In this document: positions 54,945 to 64,000 of the stretch, one piece after another
How positions within the stretch are numbered: the stretch's first letter is position 1
Layout: each line of letters begins with the position of its first letter
Origin: JAEZBP01 sp963832725
GTDB lineage: Bacteria > Myxococcota_A > Polyangia > Polyangiales > Sandaracinaceae
DNA: 64,000 nt
Direction: 5' to 3'
Assembly: GCA_963832725.1 (NCBI GenBank)
Contig: CAWHVG010000002.1
Location: 806,001 to 870,000, forward strand
Program-made: the position numbers and the translations under genes
The notes under the pieces: model-generated
Database searches by the model: none
What the model was told of the DNA's origin: nothing
What the model saw: the letters and a program-made list of their open reading frames with translations, nothing else

Positions 54945-56801
54945 TCAGGCCGGCCGCTCTTGCCAGACGGCGGGCGCGGGCGCGTTCGGAGGGCGGACCA
55001 GCGGCTCGCGGACGTGCTCCGCGTGCTCGACGAGGCTCACCAGGCGCGTGCCGGGAGCGGGCGCGGCCGTGCGGCGGTCGTCGAAGGGCTCCAGGTGGCC
55101 GTCCGGATCGACCATGAAGAGCGGGTGTACGTCGCGGCCGTAGTGCTGGCGGAAGGCGCCGTAGTCGAACTCCTCGGTCACGCGGGTGACCTTGCACGCG
55201 GCGCCCTCGACGATCAGCCGGGACACGTCGCGGTGGCTGAGCCCGCCGCCGAACGGGCGGCCTCGCAGGTGCGCCGGCGGCGTCCAGCCCGAGGTTCGCG
55301 ACGCGGCGTGGTCGGAGCGGAGCCGGTAGACGTTCTGCTCGAACGCGTCGCGGAAGTGCGCGATGGCCAGGGTGTTGGCCTGGTCGTCGGGCGAGACGGC
55401 GAGGAGGTGTCCGATGCCCTCCAGATCGAGGCGGTCGAGCAGGCGCTGCGACGCGATCATCCCATGCTCCGCTTCCAGCCCTTCCTGGCGTGCCGTGGCG
55501 ACGTTGTTCCAGTCCGAATCGACCAGGAGCACGCGCAGCCCGGCGCGGGTCAGCCCTCTCCCGAGGGTCCGCGCGACCGCCCCGGCGCCGAGCACCAACA
55601 CCCCCTCGGCGCTCCCGCGGCGCAGTCCGAGCAGGCTGGCCAGAGGCAGGGCGCCGAGGCCGTAGACCACGACCGTCGCCACGATCACCACGAACACCGC
55701 CGGCATGAGCAGGTCCGCGCCCGGCCAGCCGAGCTGCGAGAGCCGGATGCCGAAGAGGCTGGACACGGCGGCGGCGACGACCCCGCGCGGCGCCATCCCC
55801 GCCAGCCAGAGCCGCTCGCGCCAGCTCGCGCAGGTCCCGAGCAGCGACACCAGCACCGCCACGATCCGCACCGCGAAGACGGCGATCACGAACGCGGGCA
55901 GTCCGAGGGGCAAGGCGCGGAAGGCCTCCAAATCGACGCGCGCGGCCAGCACGATGAAGAGCACCGGGATGAGCATCACGCGGATGTGCTCGTTGAACTG
56001 CACGATGGCGCGCACGTCGACGCTGCGCTGGGAGGCCAACACCAGGCCCATCAGCGTCACCGCCAGCAGGCCGCTCTCCTCCTGCACCGCGTTGGACAGC
56101 GCGTAGATGCCGAGCACCACCGCGACCGTGACCGCGTTCTGCAGGAACGCCGGGAGCATGCGCTTGCGCAGGAGGACCACCACCAGCGCCGCACCGAGCG
56201 AGCCCGCGATCACGCTGGACAGGATGCTGGTGAGGACCACGCTCAGCACGACACCCACGGCCATGCCGGGGCGGGCCACGCCGATCACCTCGTAGACGAG
56301 CACGGCGACGACGGCCCCGATCGGGTCGTTGAGGATGCCCTCCAGCTTGGCGATCGAGCCCACCGCGCCGCGCGGCCGCACGTGCAGGAGCAGGGGGCCG
56401 ATCACCGTGGGCCCCGTGACGACCAGGATCGCGCCCAGCAAGAGGCCGAGCTCGCGGGGCAGCCCGAGGAACTCCGTCGCCGCGGCCGCCACGGCCAACC
56501 AGGTGATCACCAGCCCGACCGTGACCAGCCGCCGCACTGGCCCGGCGACAGAGCGGATCTCGCGCCAGCTCGCGCTCAGCCCGCCCTCGAAGAGGATGAT
56601 GGCCGCGGCGAGGCTCACCACCGGAAAGGTGAGCTGACCGAGGAGCTCGTCGGGATTCAGGATGCCCGTCACCGGGCCGGCCACGAACCCGACCAGCAGG
56701 AGCAGCAGGATCGAGGGCAGGCGGAAGCGCCAGGCGAACCACGTGGCGAGCACGCCTACGCCGACCACCCCCGCGAGCTGGACGATGATGTGCTGGTGCA
56801 T
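54945..56801 (-). CDS. CPA1-type cation:proton antiporter with TrkA-N domain
   Basis: Intact, 618 residues. Residues 1 to about 400 have around 12 helices including SILLLLLVGFVAGPVTG, FPVVSLAAAIILFEGGL, KLEGILNDPIGAVVAVLVYE (the ND ion-binding pair) and GMAPRGVVAAAVSSLFG. The C-terminal cytoplasmic part carries an NAD-binding TrkA-N domain (GVLVLGAGAVARTLGRGLTR, with DSDWNNVATAR and IASQRLLDRLDLEGIGHLLA). Exchanges Na+ or K+ for H+ under nucleotide control. Start ATG 56801. Confidence 0.92.
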   Translation of the reverse strand: MHQHIIVQLAGVVGVGVLATWFAWRFRLPSILLLLLVGFVAGPVTGILNPDELLGQLTFPVVSLAAAIILFEGGLSASWREIRSVAGPVRRLVTVGLVITWLAVAAAATEFLGLPRELGLLLGAILVVTGPTVIGPLLLHVRPRGAVGSIAKLEGILNDPIGAVVAVLVYEVIGVARPGMAVGVVLSVVLTSILSSVIAGSLGAALVVVLLRKRMLPAFLQNAVTVAVVLGIYALSNAVQEESGLLAVTLMGLVLASQRSVDVRAIVQFNEHIRVMLIPVLFIVLAARVDLEAFRALPLGLPAFVIAVFAVRIVAVLVSLLGTCASWRERLWLAGMAPRGVVAAAVSSLFGIRLSQLGWPGADLLMPAVFVVIVATVVVYGLGALPLASLLGLRRGSAEGVLVLGAGAVARTLGRGLTRAGLRVLLVDSDWNNVATARQEGLEAEHGMIASQRLLDRLDLEGIGHLLAVSPDDQANTLAIAHFRDAFEQNVYRLRSDHAASRTSGWTPPAHLRGRPFGGGLSHRDVSRLIVEGAACKVTRVTEEFDYGAFRQHYGRDVHPLFMVDPDGHLEPFDDRRTAAPAPGTRLVSLVEHAEHVREPLVRPPNAPAPAVWQERPA

Positions 56802-57029
56802 GATGACCGTCGGCCGAAGGCGCGTCGGCGCTCGGACGCGGCGTTTGCAACGACTGCGTAGCTAGGACTGCGCGGGGACCGCACAACGGGGACGCTCGTG
56901 CGGAGGTCACGCGCCGGCGAGCCAGATGTCGGCGGGCAGCGCCGGCCACATCGCCGCTACCGTGCAGCGCGCGTGTTCGCGGTCGACGAGCTCCGGAGGC
57001 TCGTGACGAGCGACGCAGAGAAAGGTCGA

Positions 57030-57572
57030 TCAGCGGGGACCGTCGTCGGGGGCCAGCCGGATGTCGACGTCGACCGAGCGGGGCTCGCGGCGGAGATCGT
57101 GGCGCGTCCGCTCCTCGTCCGAGCGCGAGGGGTTCTCGTGGACGGCGCCCACGAAGTCGAGGTGCCCGCTGCGCCCGACCGAGTTGCTCGAGAGATCCAC
57201 TCGGAGCACCGACGTACGGTCCTCGCCGCAGCCGGTCGCGTCGCCGGGCCCGTACGCGGCGAGGGAGACCTCCCAGATCCCCGGATCGGTGTCGATCACG
57301 ACGTTGCTCCCGCACACCCGAAATCGCGCCTCGGGGCACAGCGCGTGGTCGACCCGCAAGAGGAGCACGCTCGGCGGCTCGAGCTCGGCCCCCGTCACCT
57401 CGAGCCACTCGAGCTGCCCCTCTGCTGGCCCGCAGTCTTCTTCGAGGGAGAGCTCGACCACCTCGTCGGACTGCGAGAGGTGCACGCCCGGGTAGTGGGA
57501 GCTCGGATAGCCGCCGCACCCGAGCGCAAAGAGAATCGAGGCGAGGACACACATCCGCATGGCGGAAGGCAT
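57030..57572 (-). CDS. Lipoprotein
   Basis: ATG 57572 (or 57560) gives a signal with lipobox LFALGC, followed by about 160 residues: EVVELSLEEDCGPAEGQLEW, LEPPSVLLLRVDHALCPEAR, GIWEVSLAAYGPGD and a charged C-terminus. Four Cys beyond the lipid Cys suggest two disulfides. No family is recognised. Intact and free-standing, 200 bp before HupE on the same strand. Confidence 0.65.
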   Translation of the reverse strand: MPSAMRMCVLASILFALGCGGYPSSHYPGVHLSQSDEVVELSLEEDCGPAEGQLEWLEVTGAELEPPSVLLLRVDHALCPEARFRVCGSNVVIDTDPGIWEVSLAAYGPGDATGCGEDRTSVLRVDLSSNSVGRSGHLDFVGAVHENPSRSDEERTRHDLRREPRSVDVDIRLAPDDGPR

Positions 57573-57766
57573 GCGCGATTGCACAGAGCGCCGCCAATTA
57601 CAGATGTTCTCAGCGATGTGAGGCTCGCGGTCACTCGTCGGCGAGGCCGAGGTGGGTCGCGCCGTAGGGGCCGCGCGGTTGCCCGCCGAGAGTCGTGAGA
57701 GGCACGGCCAAGGCTGCGTCGCGCCGGGGACCCCACGAGGGGAGGGGGCTCCGAGGCCGTCGACCC

Positions 57767-58843
57767 TCACGCGGCGGTGAGCCAGGTCTCGGTGCGGAGC
57801 GCCAGCCACATCGCCGCCACGACGCCGAGCGCGTAGCCCGCGCGGCGAGGTAGGTTGGGCGCGTTCCGCAGCGGCCAGAGCAGGGTGAGCGCCGCCGCCA
57901 CGAACGCGAGCTGGCCGAGCTCGACGCCGAGGTTGAATCCGGCCAGCGCCGCGAGATTCTCCGACGCCGGAAGGCCCTGCTCGCGCAGCGCGCCCGCGAA
58001 GCCGAGCCCGTGCAGCAGGCCGAACGCCGAGGCCACGAGCCATGGCCTCTCGTAGGTCAGCGTGTCGCGCGGGCCGGGGCGGGCGAGCTCCGCTGCCAAC
58101 AGCACGATGCTGAGCGCGATGCAGACCTCCACCGCGGCGCTCCGAAGCGTGATGGCGCCGAGCACTGCCAAGGAGAGCGTGACGCTGTGGCCGACCGTGA
58201 ACCCGGTGATGGTGAGCAGCGTGGTGCGGACGGGGCGCGCGCGGGGCCGCCGCGGGTCGAAGACGATCAGCAGGAGCGCGAGCACGAACGCGAGGTGGTC
58301 GAGTCCGGCCAGGATGTGCTCGATGCCGAAGCGCGCGTAGCGGCCGAGCACGTCGAGCGTGGACGGTGTCGCCGAGACCGCGAAGGTGGGCGAGGCGTCG
58401 TCCAGCAAGCCCGATTGTTCCGCGCCGCTCAGTCGGTGCACCCGCACGGCGATGGAGAGCGTCTCGTCGAGCCCGGCGACCTCGATCCGCGTGCCGTCGA
58501 GCCCATCGGGGCAGCGCAGCGTCAGATCGAGGAGAAGCAGAGCGCGCTCAATCGTGGGTCGGGGTGGCGCGCTCGGCGAGCAGGCGCCGCGCACCGTGAC
58601 CTCGAGCGGCGGAGGTCGACCTTCCCTCCCCCCGGCGCGCAACATCAGCCGCGCGCCGCCGCGCGTCTCCACCACCCGCAGGACGCCGAACGCGATCGAG
58701 TGGGCGCGCGCCTTCGCCGGCGTGAGGGAGGCGAGGGCGAGCGACGCGAGCAGGGCGAGCGACGCGAGAGAGCGCACGGCGCGTTCTCTCACCGAAGGGC
58801 GCCGGATGCACGCGCGGTGATGGGAGCTGCTCGCGACGTGCAT
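57767..58843 (-). CDS. HupE/UreJ-family membrane protein
   Basis: ATG 58843 begins a signal sequence (SLASLALLASLALASLTPAK). A soluble beta domain (about residues 50-160) precedes seven helices with FGIEHILAGLDHLAFVLALL, GFTVGHSVTLSLAVLGAITL and FGLLHGLGFAGALREQGL, the His-containing metal-path motifs of HupE/UreJ. These are predicted nickel or cobalt permeases. Its C-terminus ends WLALRTETWLTAA. The AarF gene's C-terminus is immediately upstream with 14 bases between. Confidence 0.85.
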   Translation of the reverse strand: MHVASSSHHRACIRRPSVRERAVRSLASLALLASLALASLTPAKARAHSIAFGVLRVVETRGGARLMLRAGGREGRPPPLEVTVRGACSPSAPPRPTIERALLLLDLTLRCPDGLDGTRIEVAGLDETLSIAVRVHRLSGAEQSGLLDDASPTFAVSATPSTLDVLGRYARFGIEHILAGLDHLAFVLALLLIVFDPRRPRARPVRTTLLTITGFTVGHSVTLSLAVLGAITLRSAAVEVCIALSIVLLAAELARPGPRDTLTYERPWLVASAFGLLHGLGFAGALREQGLPASENLAALAGFNLGVELGQLAFVAAALTLLWPLRNAPNLPRRAGYALGVVAAMWLALRTETWLTAA

Positions 58844-58857
58844 CGCTCGTGTGGCGC

Positions 58858-60199
58858 TCAGCTCGGCGGCACGCGGTTGGGCGGCCGTCCCTCTGGCGCG
58901 TTGGCGGCGCACTTGGCGAGGTAGGGCATGGCCATCTGCACGAGGTCGATGTCCGGGTCGAGCTGCTTGCCGAGCCCTTCGGCCACCAGCACGCCCAGGT
59001 TGACCACCGTGAACACCGGCTCGACCTGGATCCGGTGCCGCCGGAGGATGTTCATCATCCCGCCCACGACCCGGCTGACCTCGACGTCGCCGAGGGTCTT
59101 GCCGTCGAAGCGGGCGAAGAACGCGACCGTGTCGCGCTCGTACGCGGCGTAGTCCTTGGTCCCCACGCTGGGCGCGTACGAGTAGAAGAGGCGCGCCGCG
59201 GCTCGCCCGTCGTTGGCGCCGAGGGCGGTGAAGGTGTCGATCCAGGGCCGCATCAGGTCCTGCGGGATCTCGGCCACCATCCCGAGAATCGATGAAGACC
59301 ATCGTGCCGTCCTCCGTGAGGAGGATGTTCCCGGGGTGAAGGTCGGCGTGCACGAAGCCGTCCTCGAAGACCATCTTGAGGATCGCCTCGCCTCCTCGGG
59401 CGGCCAGCCGGCGGCGGGCCTTGCGATCCGTCACGCGCTCGGGGCTCGTGGCCTTGTAGCCGTCGATGAGCTCCATGGTCAGCACGCGCTCGGTGCAGAG
59501 GTCGTCGTGGAGATCCGGCACCCGTACGCCCTTCACGCGGGCGAAGTTCTCGCCGAGGCGGCGGTTGTTGGCGGCCTCGAGCCGGAAGTCGAGCTGGGCG
59601 CTGAGCGCGTCGCCGAAGCGCGCGGCGGAGCCGGGCAGCGAGAGCATGCGGATGGAGGGGATGACGTCGAGCACCCGCGCCCCGAGCGAGAGGATGGCCA
59701 GGTCGCGCTCGATCTGACTGCGCGCTTCGGGGCGTTGCACCTTGATGGCCACGCGCTCGCCGGTGTCGAGGCGCCCCTCGTGCACTTGGGCGACGCTGGC
59801 GGCCGCGATGGGCTCGCGCTCGATGTGCTCGATCCGCGGGCGGGAGGTGCCGAGGTCTTCTTCGAGCACGCGCTCCACGGAATCGAAGGGGGCCGGCGGG
59901 ACGGCGTCCTGCAAGCGCGCGAGCGCCTCGACGTAACCCGGCCCGAGCAGGTCCGGTCGGCTGCCGAGGATCTGCCCGAATTTCACGAACGTGGCGCCGA
60001 GTCGCTCCAGGGTCTCGGCCAGCACCTCCCCCCGCAGTCGTTCGCGTCCGATCGTGTCCAAGCGTCCGCGGCGCACGCGCCGCCAGAGGTAGCGGGGCAG
60101 CACCGTGAAGAAGACGGCCGCGATCCAGAGGAAGCGGGGGAGGAGCCGGAGCGTGGACATCGCCGAGCGAGAGCGCTTTGGAGCGCCGATTCGTTTCAA
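58858..60199 (-). CDS. AarF/UbiB (ABC1) kinase-like protein, frameshifted
   Basis: From ATG 60199 (or 60160). The N-terminal helix FLWIAAVFFTVLPRYLWRRV is followed by the ABC1 kinase signature: LRGEVLAETLERLGATFVKF GQILGSRPDLL (KxGQ motif), VAIKVQRPEA, and VHADLHPGNILLTEDGTMVF with IDS where IDFG is expected. Near 59288 the frame shifts and coding continues as MVAEIPQDLMRPWIDTFTAL to a stop at 58858. UbiB-like atypical kinases support isoprenoid quinone biosynthesis. Joined length is about 446 residues. Confidence 0.8.
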
Positions 60200-60343
60200 G
60201 AGTCGAGAAAGCCAGGAGCGCGAGGAGGTTCAGCCGCGGTTCGGGCCGACGGGGCGATGCCGGAGCATCGTCGAGGAGGCGCGGGCCGCGGATGGGCTCG
60301 GGTCCCGCCCCGGATTTTCGGCGAATTCGAATGAACCGGTGCT

Positions 60344-60513
60344 CTAGGTGACTGGTGTCGAACGACGCCCGAAGGATTTCCGAGCGCGACAGGTCTGGAT
60401 CGTCGTTCGGCCCGACGACGAAATGCTGAAGCATTTTGGAGGAGGGACGGGCGGCGAGACGGGCCTGTCCCGCCGGAAAGACGAGCAGCGCTCGTTTGAC
60501 ACCAGCCACCTAG
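60344..60513. repeat. 170-bp nested inverted-repeat element (MITE-like or structured RNA)
   Basis: The terminal arms 60344-60365 and 60492-60513 pair over 22 bp with two mismatches, both bounded by CTAG. Inside, further pairs nest: TTTCCG (60377-60382) with CGGAAA (60474-60479), GACAGG (60388-60393) with CCTGTC (60464-60469). Two interior hairpins are TCGTCG/CGACGA (60400-60418) and AAATGC-TGAA-GCATTT (60421-60436). The PLD gene's open frame continues back through it but its natural start is 60597. Confidence 0.85.
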
Positions 60514-60596
60514 CACGCGACGCGGTCCCGCGGGAGCGGGAGGCGGCAAAGGAACGTGCCGCAAGGCGCCCGGTCGCTGCGCTATCATCGGCGCCG

Positions 60597-61754
60597 ATGT
60601 TCCGCTCGGCTTTCACGACGCTCTTCTCCATCATCTTGCTTCTCGGTTGCTCGGCGCGCCCGGTGGGCAGCGTGCACGACGCCGGCGTCGACGCGCAGGT
60701 CGCGCACGACGCCGGTGTCGACGCGCAGGCGGCGCCCGACGCTGGAACCGACGCCGCGACGCCGGACGCGGGACCACCCGACGCGGGACCACCACCCTGC
60801 GCTTGCCCGGCCTTTCCGGACTCGTGCAGCGCGCCCGCCGTCAACGAGCCCGCGTTCACCCCGAACGCCGACGCGCTGGTCGGGCAGCTCTTCGACGTCA
60901 TCGCCTGCGCGACCGACACACTCCACATCGCGATGTACGAAGCGAGCTGGCCCTGCCTCGCGGACGGTCTGCGCACCGCGCTCGAGCGCAACCCCTCGCT
61001 CACGGTGCAGGTCGTCGCCGACGACGACAACTGCGCGGTCGGCACCTGCTTCTTCGACGACCTGATGGACACCGGCAGGGTCGAGATCACGCGCGACTCG
61101 CGGAGCGCGTACATGCACGAGAAGTGGGTGATCGCCGACGGCGCGCGCATCTGGGTCGGCTCGGCGAACTTCGCCGAGCGCTCGATGTGCGTCGATCACA
61201 ACAACTCCCTCGTGGTCGAGGAGCCGGACATCGTCGCGCGCTACGAAGAGGTGTTCGGAAACCACTTCGGCGGTGGCTTCGGCCCCACGGACCAAGCGCC
61301 GGTGAGCGCCGGCGCGTACACCGTCTATTTCAGCCCCCAGTCGCCGACCAGCGGGTCGGCGCACTGGCAAGACGACATCCTGGCGGCCATCGGCGCCGCC
61401 ACCACGCGCATCGACGTGATGATGAGCGCGTGGACGCTGACCGAGATGGCCGACGCGCTGATCGCAGCGCAGGGCCGTGGGGTGGCCGTGCGCATCTTGG
61501 TGTCGAGCATCTACGCGAGCGGCGCGCCGGCCCAGGCCGCGCTGGCCGGTGGCATCGACGTTCGCCAGGGCAACGTCCACGACAAGCTCATCGTGGTCGA
61601 CGACAGCGTCTTCACCGGCTCCGCCAACTGGAGCGTCCACGCGCGCTCCAACGACGAGGACGTGCTCCGCATCGACGACGCGGCGGTCGCGACCGCGTAC
61701 GGCGCCGAGATGGACCGGGTGTACGCCGACGCGACGGCGGTCACGGCGCCTTGA
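60597..61754 (+). CDS. Phospholipase-D-like lipoprotein
   Basis: ATG 60597 starts a lipoprotein signal with lipobox ILLLGC, then Asp-Ala-Gly repeats (DAGVDAQ). Two HKD motifs: MHEKWVIADGARIWVGSANF and VHDKLIVVDDSVFTGSANWS. They sit in two copies of the phospholipase D fold that together form one site. Extra Cys near both ends of the first half suggest export. Likely a secreted phosphodiesterase or nuclease. Intact, about 385 residues; upstream frame from 60348 belongs to the inverted-repeat element. Confidence 0.88.
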   Translation: MFRSAFTTLFSIILLLGCSARPVGSVHDAGVDAQVAHDAGVDAQAAPDAGTDAATPDAGPPDAGPPPCACPAFPDSCSAPAVNEPAFTPNADALVGQLFDVIACATDTLHIAMYEASWPCLADGLRTALERNPSLTVQVVADDDNCAVGTCFFDDLMDTGRVEITRDSRSAYMHEKWVIADGARIWVGSANFAERSMCVDHNNSLVVEEPDIVARYEEVFGNHFGGGFGPTDQAPVSAGAYTVYFSPQSPTSGSAHWQDDILAAIGAATTRIDVMMSAWTLTEMADALIAAQGRGVAVRILVSSIYASGAPAQAALAGGIDVRQGNVHDKLIVVDDSVFTGSANWSVHARSNDEDVLRIDDAAVATAYGAEMDRVYADATAVTAP

Positions 61755-61929
61755 ACGGGGCGGGCTCACACGTCCCGGCACGCGCAGCGTCCCGGGCGTG
61801 ATCGGTTCGCTTCCCGATCGTCCTCCGCGCCAGCTCGGGCGCCGACTGGGTGCCTTGGCACGGTGCCTCGGCGCGCGCCGCGATGGGCACGCCGAACGGC
61901 ACGCGCGGAGCACCCGGCCGGCGCCGCGA

Positions 61930-62217
61930 TCAAGCCGCGTCGGGGAACCCGCCGTCCTTCGCCAGCGCGAGCATGTGATCGCCCACCACGAACATGCCCG
62001 GCAGCGTCGGGTGCTGCACCAGCTCGCCGTTCACCACCGCCCAGTGCAGCGCGACGCGGATGCGTCTCGGGTCGACGCGCTCGCACATGGCGACCACGTC
62101 CTTCTCGATGATCGGAAAGCGGCCGCCCTCGCTGAGCATGAACGCGACGTCGGCCAGCGTCTGAAGGAGGGATCCGTTCGGTACGAGCGATACCACGTTG
62201 GACCGCATCATCATCAC
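61930..62217 (-). CDS. Small uncharacterised protein
   Basis: The 95-residue protein has SNVVSLVPNGSLLQTLADVA and a helix-rich core (EKDVVAMCERVDPRRIRVAL, HWAVVNGELVQHPTLPG). It could be a winged-helix-like or PilZ-type small domain, but no family is recognised. Several in-frame ATGs cluster at 62217-62206, so the exact start is unsure. It is divergent from the methyltransferase, with about 200 bp between. Confidence 0.5.
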   Translation of the reverse strand: MMMMRSNVVSLVPNGSLLQTLADVAFMLSEGGRFPIIEKDVVAMCERVDPRRIRVALHWAVVNGELVQHPTLPGMFVVGDHMLALAKDGGFPDAA

Positions 62218-62416
62218 CTCGCAGGCTCGGGTCTGGGTGCTCCCCGCCGCAGCGTTCGTGCCATGGAGCGGTGCGCGGACCGGCTGCCGAGCTGCACGTG
62301 GCGGCGCGCCACGAGGCTCGCTCTCGCCCCAGCACCCCCGGTGCAGGAGAGCGCACCCTCCGGGCCGTTCCCGTTCCTTCGGGGGCGGTGCTCGAACGGA
62401 CTGCTAGAGTCCCGCC

Positions 62417-63580
62417 GTGCAGGACGCGACCGCCACCTTGAGGAAGCCGCTCGCGCGGGTGATCGCCGCTGGTCACCCCTGGGTCTACCGCGACGCCCTG
62501 ATGCCCTTCGACGCGCAACCGGGGACGGTGGTCACGGTGCGCGACCGCGACCGGCGCTTCGTGGGGCGGGGCGTCGCCGAGCGGGGTCCGATCGCGGTGC
62601 GGGTCTGGACGACGCGGGACGAGCCCATCGACGAGCGCTTCGTGAGGCGGCGTGTGCGCGAGGCGGTGGCACTACGACGACGGACCACCCCTCCCCACAC
62701 CGACGCCGTGCGGCTCGTCCACGGTGAGGGTGATCGCCTCGGAGGCGTGGTCTGCGACCGCTACGCCGACCACGGCGTGCTCTCGCTCGACGGTGAGGGC
62801 GCGCTGGCCTGGCGCGACGTGTTGGTGGAGGTGTTGCGGGAGGAGGTGCGGCCCGCGAGCCTCCTGGTGCGCTCGGGACGACGCGGGGCGAAAAAGGTGG
62901 ACGTGGGGTTCGGCGAAGTGCCCGAAGGTGCGGTCGACATCGTCGAGCACGGCATGCGCCTGCAGGTCGACCTCTTTCGCGGTCAGAAGACCGGCCTCTT
63001 CTTGGACCACCGCGAGTCGCGCCGAATGGTGCGCGAGCTGGCGGAAGGCATGCGCGTCCTGAACCTCTACGGCTACACGGGAGGCTTCTCCATCGCGGCC
63101 GGCCTCGGCGGCGCGCGCGATGTGGAGACGGTCGACGTCGCGGAGGGAGCGCTCGCGTTCGCGCGTCAGGGCTGGGCGAACAATGGCCTCCCTCCGAGCG
63201 GGCATCGGACCGTCGCCGAGGACGTGCCCGCGTTCTTGGAGCGCGCGAGAGCCCAGAAGCGCGTTTGGGACCTCATCGTCTCGGATCCGCCGAGCTTCGC
63301 GCCGAAGAAGGGCGCCAAGGATCCCGCGCTGAAGAGCTACCGCGCGCTGCACCGGAGCTGCCTTCGCATGATCGCGGACGGCGGCCTCTATCTCGCCGCC
63401 TCGTGCTCCAGCCACGTCGGTCGCGATGCGTTCGAGCAGACCGTCCGCGATGGGGCCGAGAGGGCGGGGGTGGTCCTTCAGGTCCTCGGTCGCTGGGGCG
63501 CCGCGCCCGACCACCCGCGCCTCCTGGCGTTTCCGGAGGGAGACTACCTCAAGGTCCTTCTCTGCCGCGTATCGAGGTAG
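62417..63580 (+). CDS. RlmI-like class I rRNA methyltransferase
   Basis: Intact, 387 residues from GTG 62417. An N-terminal PUA-like domain (VIAAGHPWVYRDALMPFDAQ, TVVTVRDRDRRFVGRGVAER) is followed by the RlmI/KsgA-type region LFRGQKTGLFLDHRESRRMV, the SAM-binding VLNLYGYTGGFSIAAGLGGA and the catalytic DLIVSDPPSFAPKKG. It should methylate a cytosine in 23S rRNA (m5C) as E. coli RlmI does, although the exact site is not provable here. Confidence 0.88.
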   Translation: MQDATATLRKPLARVIAAGHPWVYRDALMPFDAQPGTVVTVRDRDRRFVGRGVAERGPIAVRVWTTRDEPIDERFVRRRVREAVALRRRTTPPHTDAVRLVHGEGDRLGGVVCDRYADHGVLSLDGEGALAWRDVLVEVLREEVRPASLLVRSGRRGAKKVDVGFGEVPEGAVDIVEHGMRLQVDLFRGQKTGLFLDHRESRRMVRELAEGMRVLNLYGYTGGFSIAAGLGGARDVETVDVAEGALAFARQGWANNGLPPSGHRTVAEDVPAFLERARAQKRVWDLIVSDPPSFAPKKGAKDPALKSYRALHRSCLRMIADGGLYLAASCSSHVGRDAFEQTVRDGAERAGVVLQVLGRWGAAPDHPRLLAFPEGDYLKVLLCRVSR

Positions 63581-63620
63581 ACGCCGGAGGGTTCGGGTCG
63601 TCGGCCGGCTGTCGAGCCGG

Positions 63621-64000
63621 TCATCGCCCCCGGAACGAGGCCTCCCGCCGTTCCACGAACGAGCGCAGGCCCTCGGCGGCGTCCTCGCTGTCCATCAACG
63701 CGCGCGCCTGGCGCAGCAGATCCGCCGCCGCCGCCTCCGGCCCCTTCTCGTCGGTCAGCCACGCCGACTCCAGCGTCGCGCGCACGCCCAGCGGGGCTCG
63801 CTTCGCGATGGTCTCGGCGATGGTCTGGGCCTTCTCCCGTTGCGAGCCGGCCGGCACCACCTCCTGGACCAGCCCAATCCGTTTCGCCTCCGCCGCGTGG
63901 AAGAGGTCACCGGTCAGGAGCCAGCGCATGGCGTCGCCCCACCCGGCGCTGCGCGGCAAACGGATGGTCGCGCCACCGAAGGGGAAAATTCCCCGATTGA
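63621..64000 (-). CDS. Enoyl-CoA hydratase family, C-terminal part, cut by window edge
   Basis: The frame is open across the right edge. Visible residues start NRGIFPFGGATIRLPRSAGW and continue GDAMRWLLTGDLFHAAEAKR, IGLVQEVVPAGSQREKAQTI, then a helical C-terminus ending VERREASFRGR at 63621. These are the second half of a crotonase fold (oxyanion hole and substrate helix, C-terminal trimer helix). Catalyses hydration or isomerisation of enoyl-CoA; the catalytic Glu region may lie beyond the edge. Confidence 0.8.
   Translation of the reverse strand, partial: NRGIFPFGGATIRLPRSAGWGDAMRWLLTGDLFHAAEAKRIGLVQEVVPAGSQREKAQTIAETIAKRAPLGVRATLESAWLTDEKGPEAAAADLLRQARALMDSEDAAEGLRSFVERREASFRGR

Noticed and set aside
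57601..57766. A distinct gene between the lipoprotein at 57030 and HupE
   Set aside because: No frame has a start, ribosome-binding site and domain pattern; treated as intergenic.
60348..60596. Longer N-terminus for the PLD-like lipoprotein
   Set aside because: It would read through the inverted-repeat element, and the lipoprotein signal starts at 60597.

Overview
The window looks like a piece of a large, very GC-rich myxobacterial chromosome, most like the Polyangia / Sandaracinus-type lineages. The reasons are an Hanks-type Ser/Thr kinase, many Cys-rich lipoproteins with Asp-Ala-Gly-rich linkers, a secreted M23 peptidase ending in a MYXO-CTERM-like Gly-Cys / hydrophobic / Arg tail, an encapsulin with ferritin-like cargo, and long convergent or divergent runs of genes with GC-rich third positions. 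No rRNA, tRNA or CRISPR array was recognised.

Layout. 0-5.6 kb: a cut-off membrane protein, a Ser/Thr kinase with a TPR/PEGA periplasmic protein, two Cys-rich lipoproteins and a YHYH-domain lipoprotein. 5.6-18.7 kb: a type VI secretion-type locus. On the + strand are an FHA (TagH-like) protein and a short VgrG. Facing them on the - strand is a translationally coupled operon of three related beta-rich proteins, a DUF2169-pentapeptide fusion, a pentapeptide protein, DUF3540, DUF3467 and a DUF4150 PAAR-like tip. 19.1-25.8 kb: a complete HlyD / two ATPases / two ABC-2 permeases / TolC efflux system of the YbhGFSR type. 25.8-36.3 kb: accessory genes with several repeat arrays, a dehalogenase-like hydrolase, a FabF ketosynthase, and a TetR / TVP38 pair divergent from an MBL hydrolase across a perfect operator-like palindrome. 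36.3-38.9 kb: a propeller-type lipoprotein gene split by an IS110-family element whose ends, core dinucleotide and candidate bridge RNA can be read. 38.9-46.6 kb: a carotenoid-desaturase-like oxidoreductase, lipoproteins, M23 peptidase, NUDIX, and an OmpA-like / HExxH pair. 46.6-49.3 kb: an arsenic operon (ArsR, OsmC, ACR3, ArsC-VOC fusion). 49.5-64 kb: two RlaP-type nucleotidyltransferases, an encapsulated-ferritin / encapsulin operon, FxsA, a CPA antiporter, HupE, an AarF/UbiB kinase, a 170-bp structured inverted-repeat element, a phospholipase-D-like lipoprotein, an RlmI-like methyltransferase and a cut-off enoyl-CoA hydratase.

A caution applies throughout. About twenty genes that are otherwise conserved and collinear are broken by one-base frameshifts, and two by in-frame TGA codons. 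Hits cluster at 9.4-12.1 kb and 19.9-21.2 kb, while long neighbours are intact. The simplest reading is uncorrected indels in the assembly, so I give whole-gene coordinates and mark each break. Real decay or recoding cannot be excluded from one sequence.
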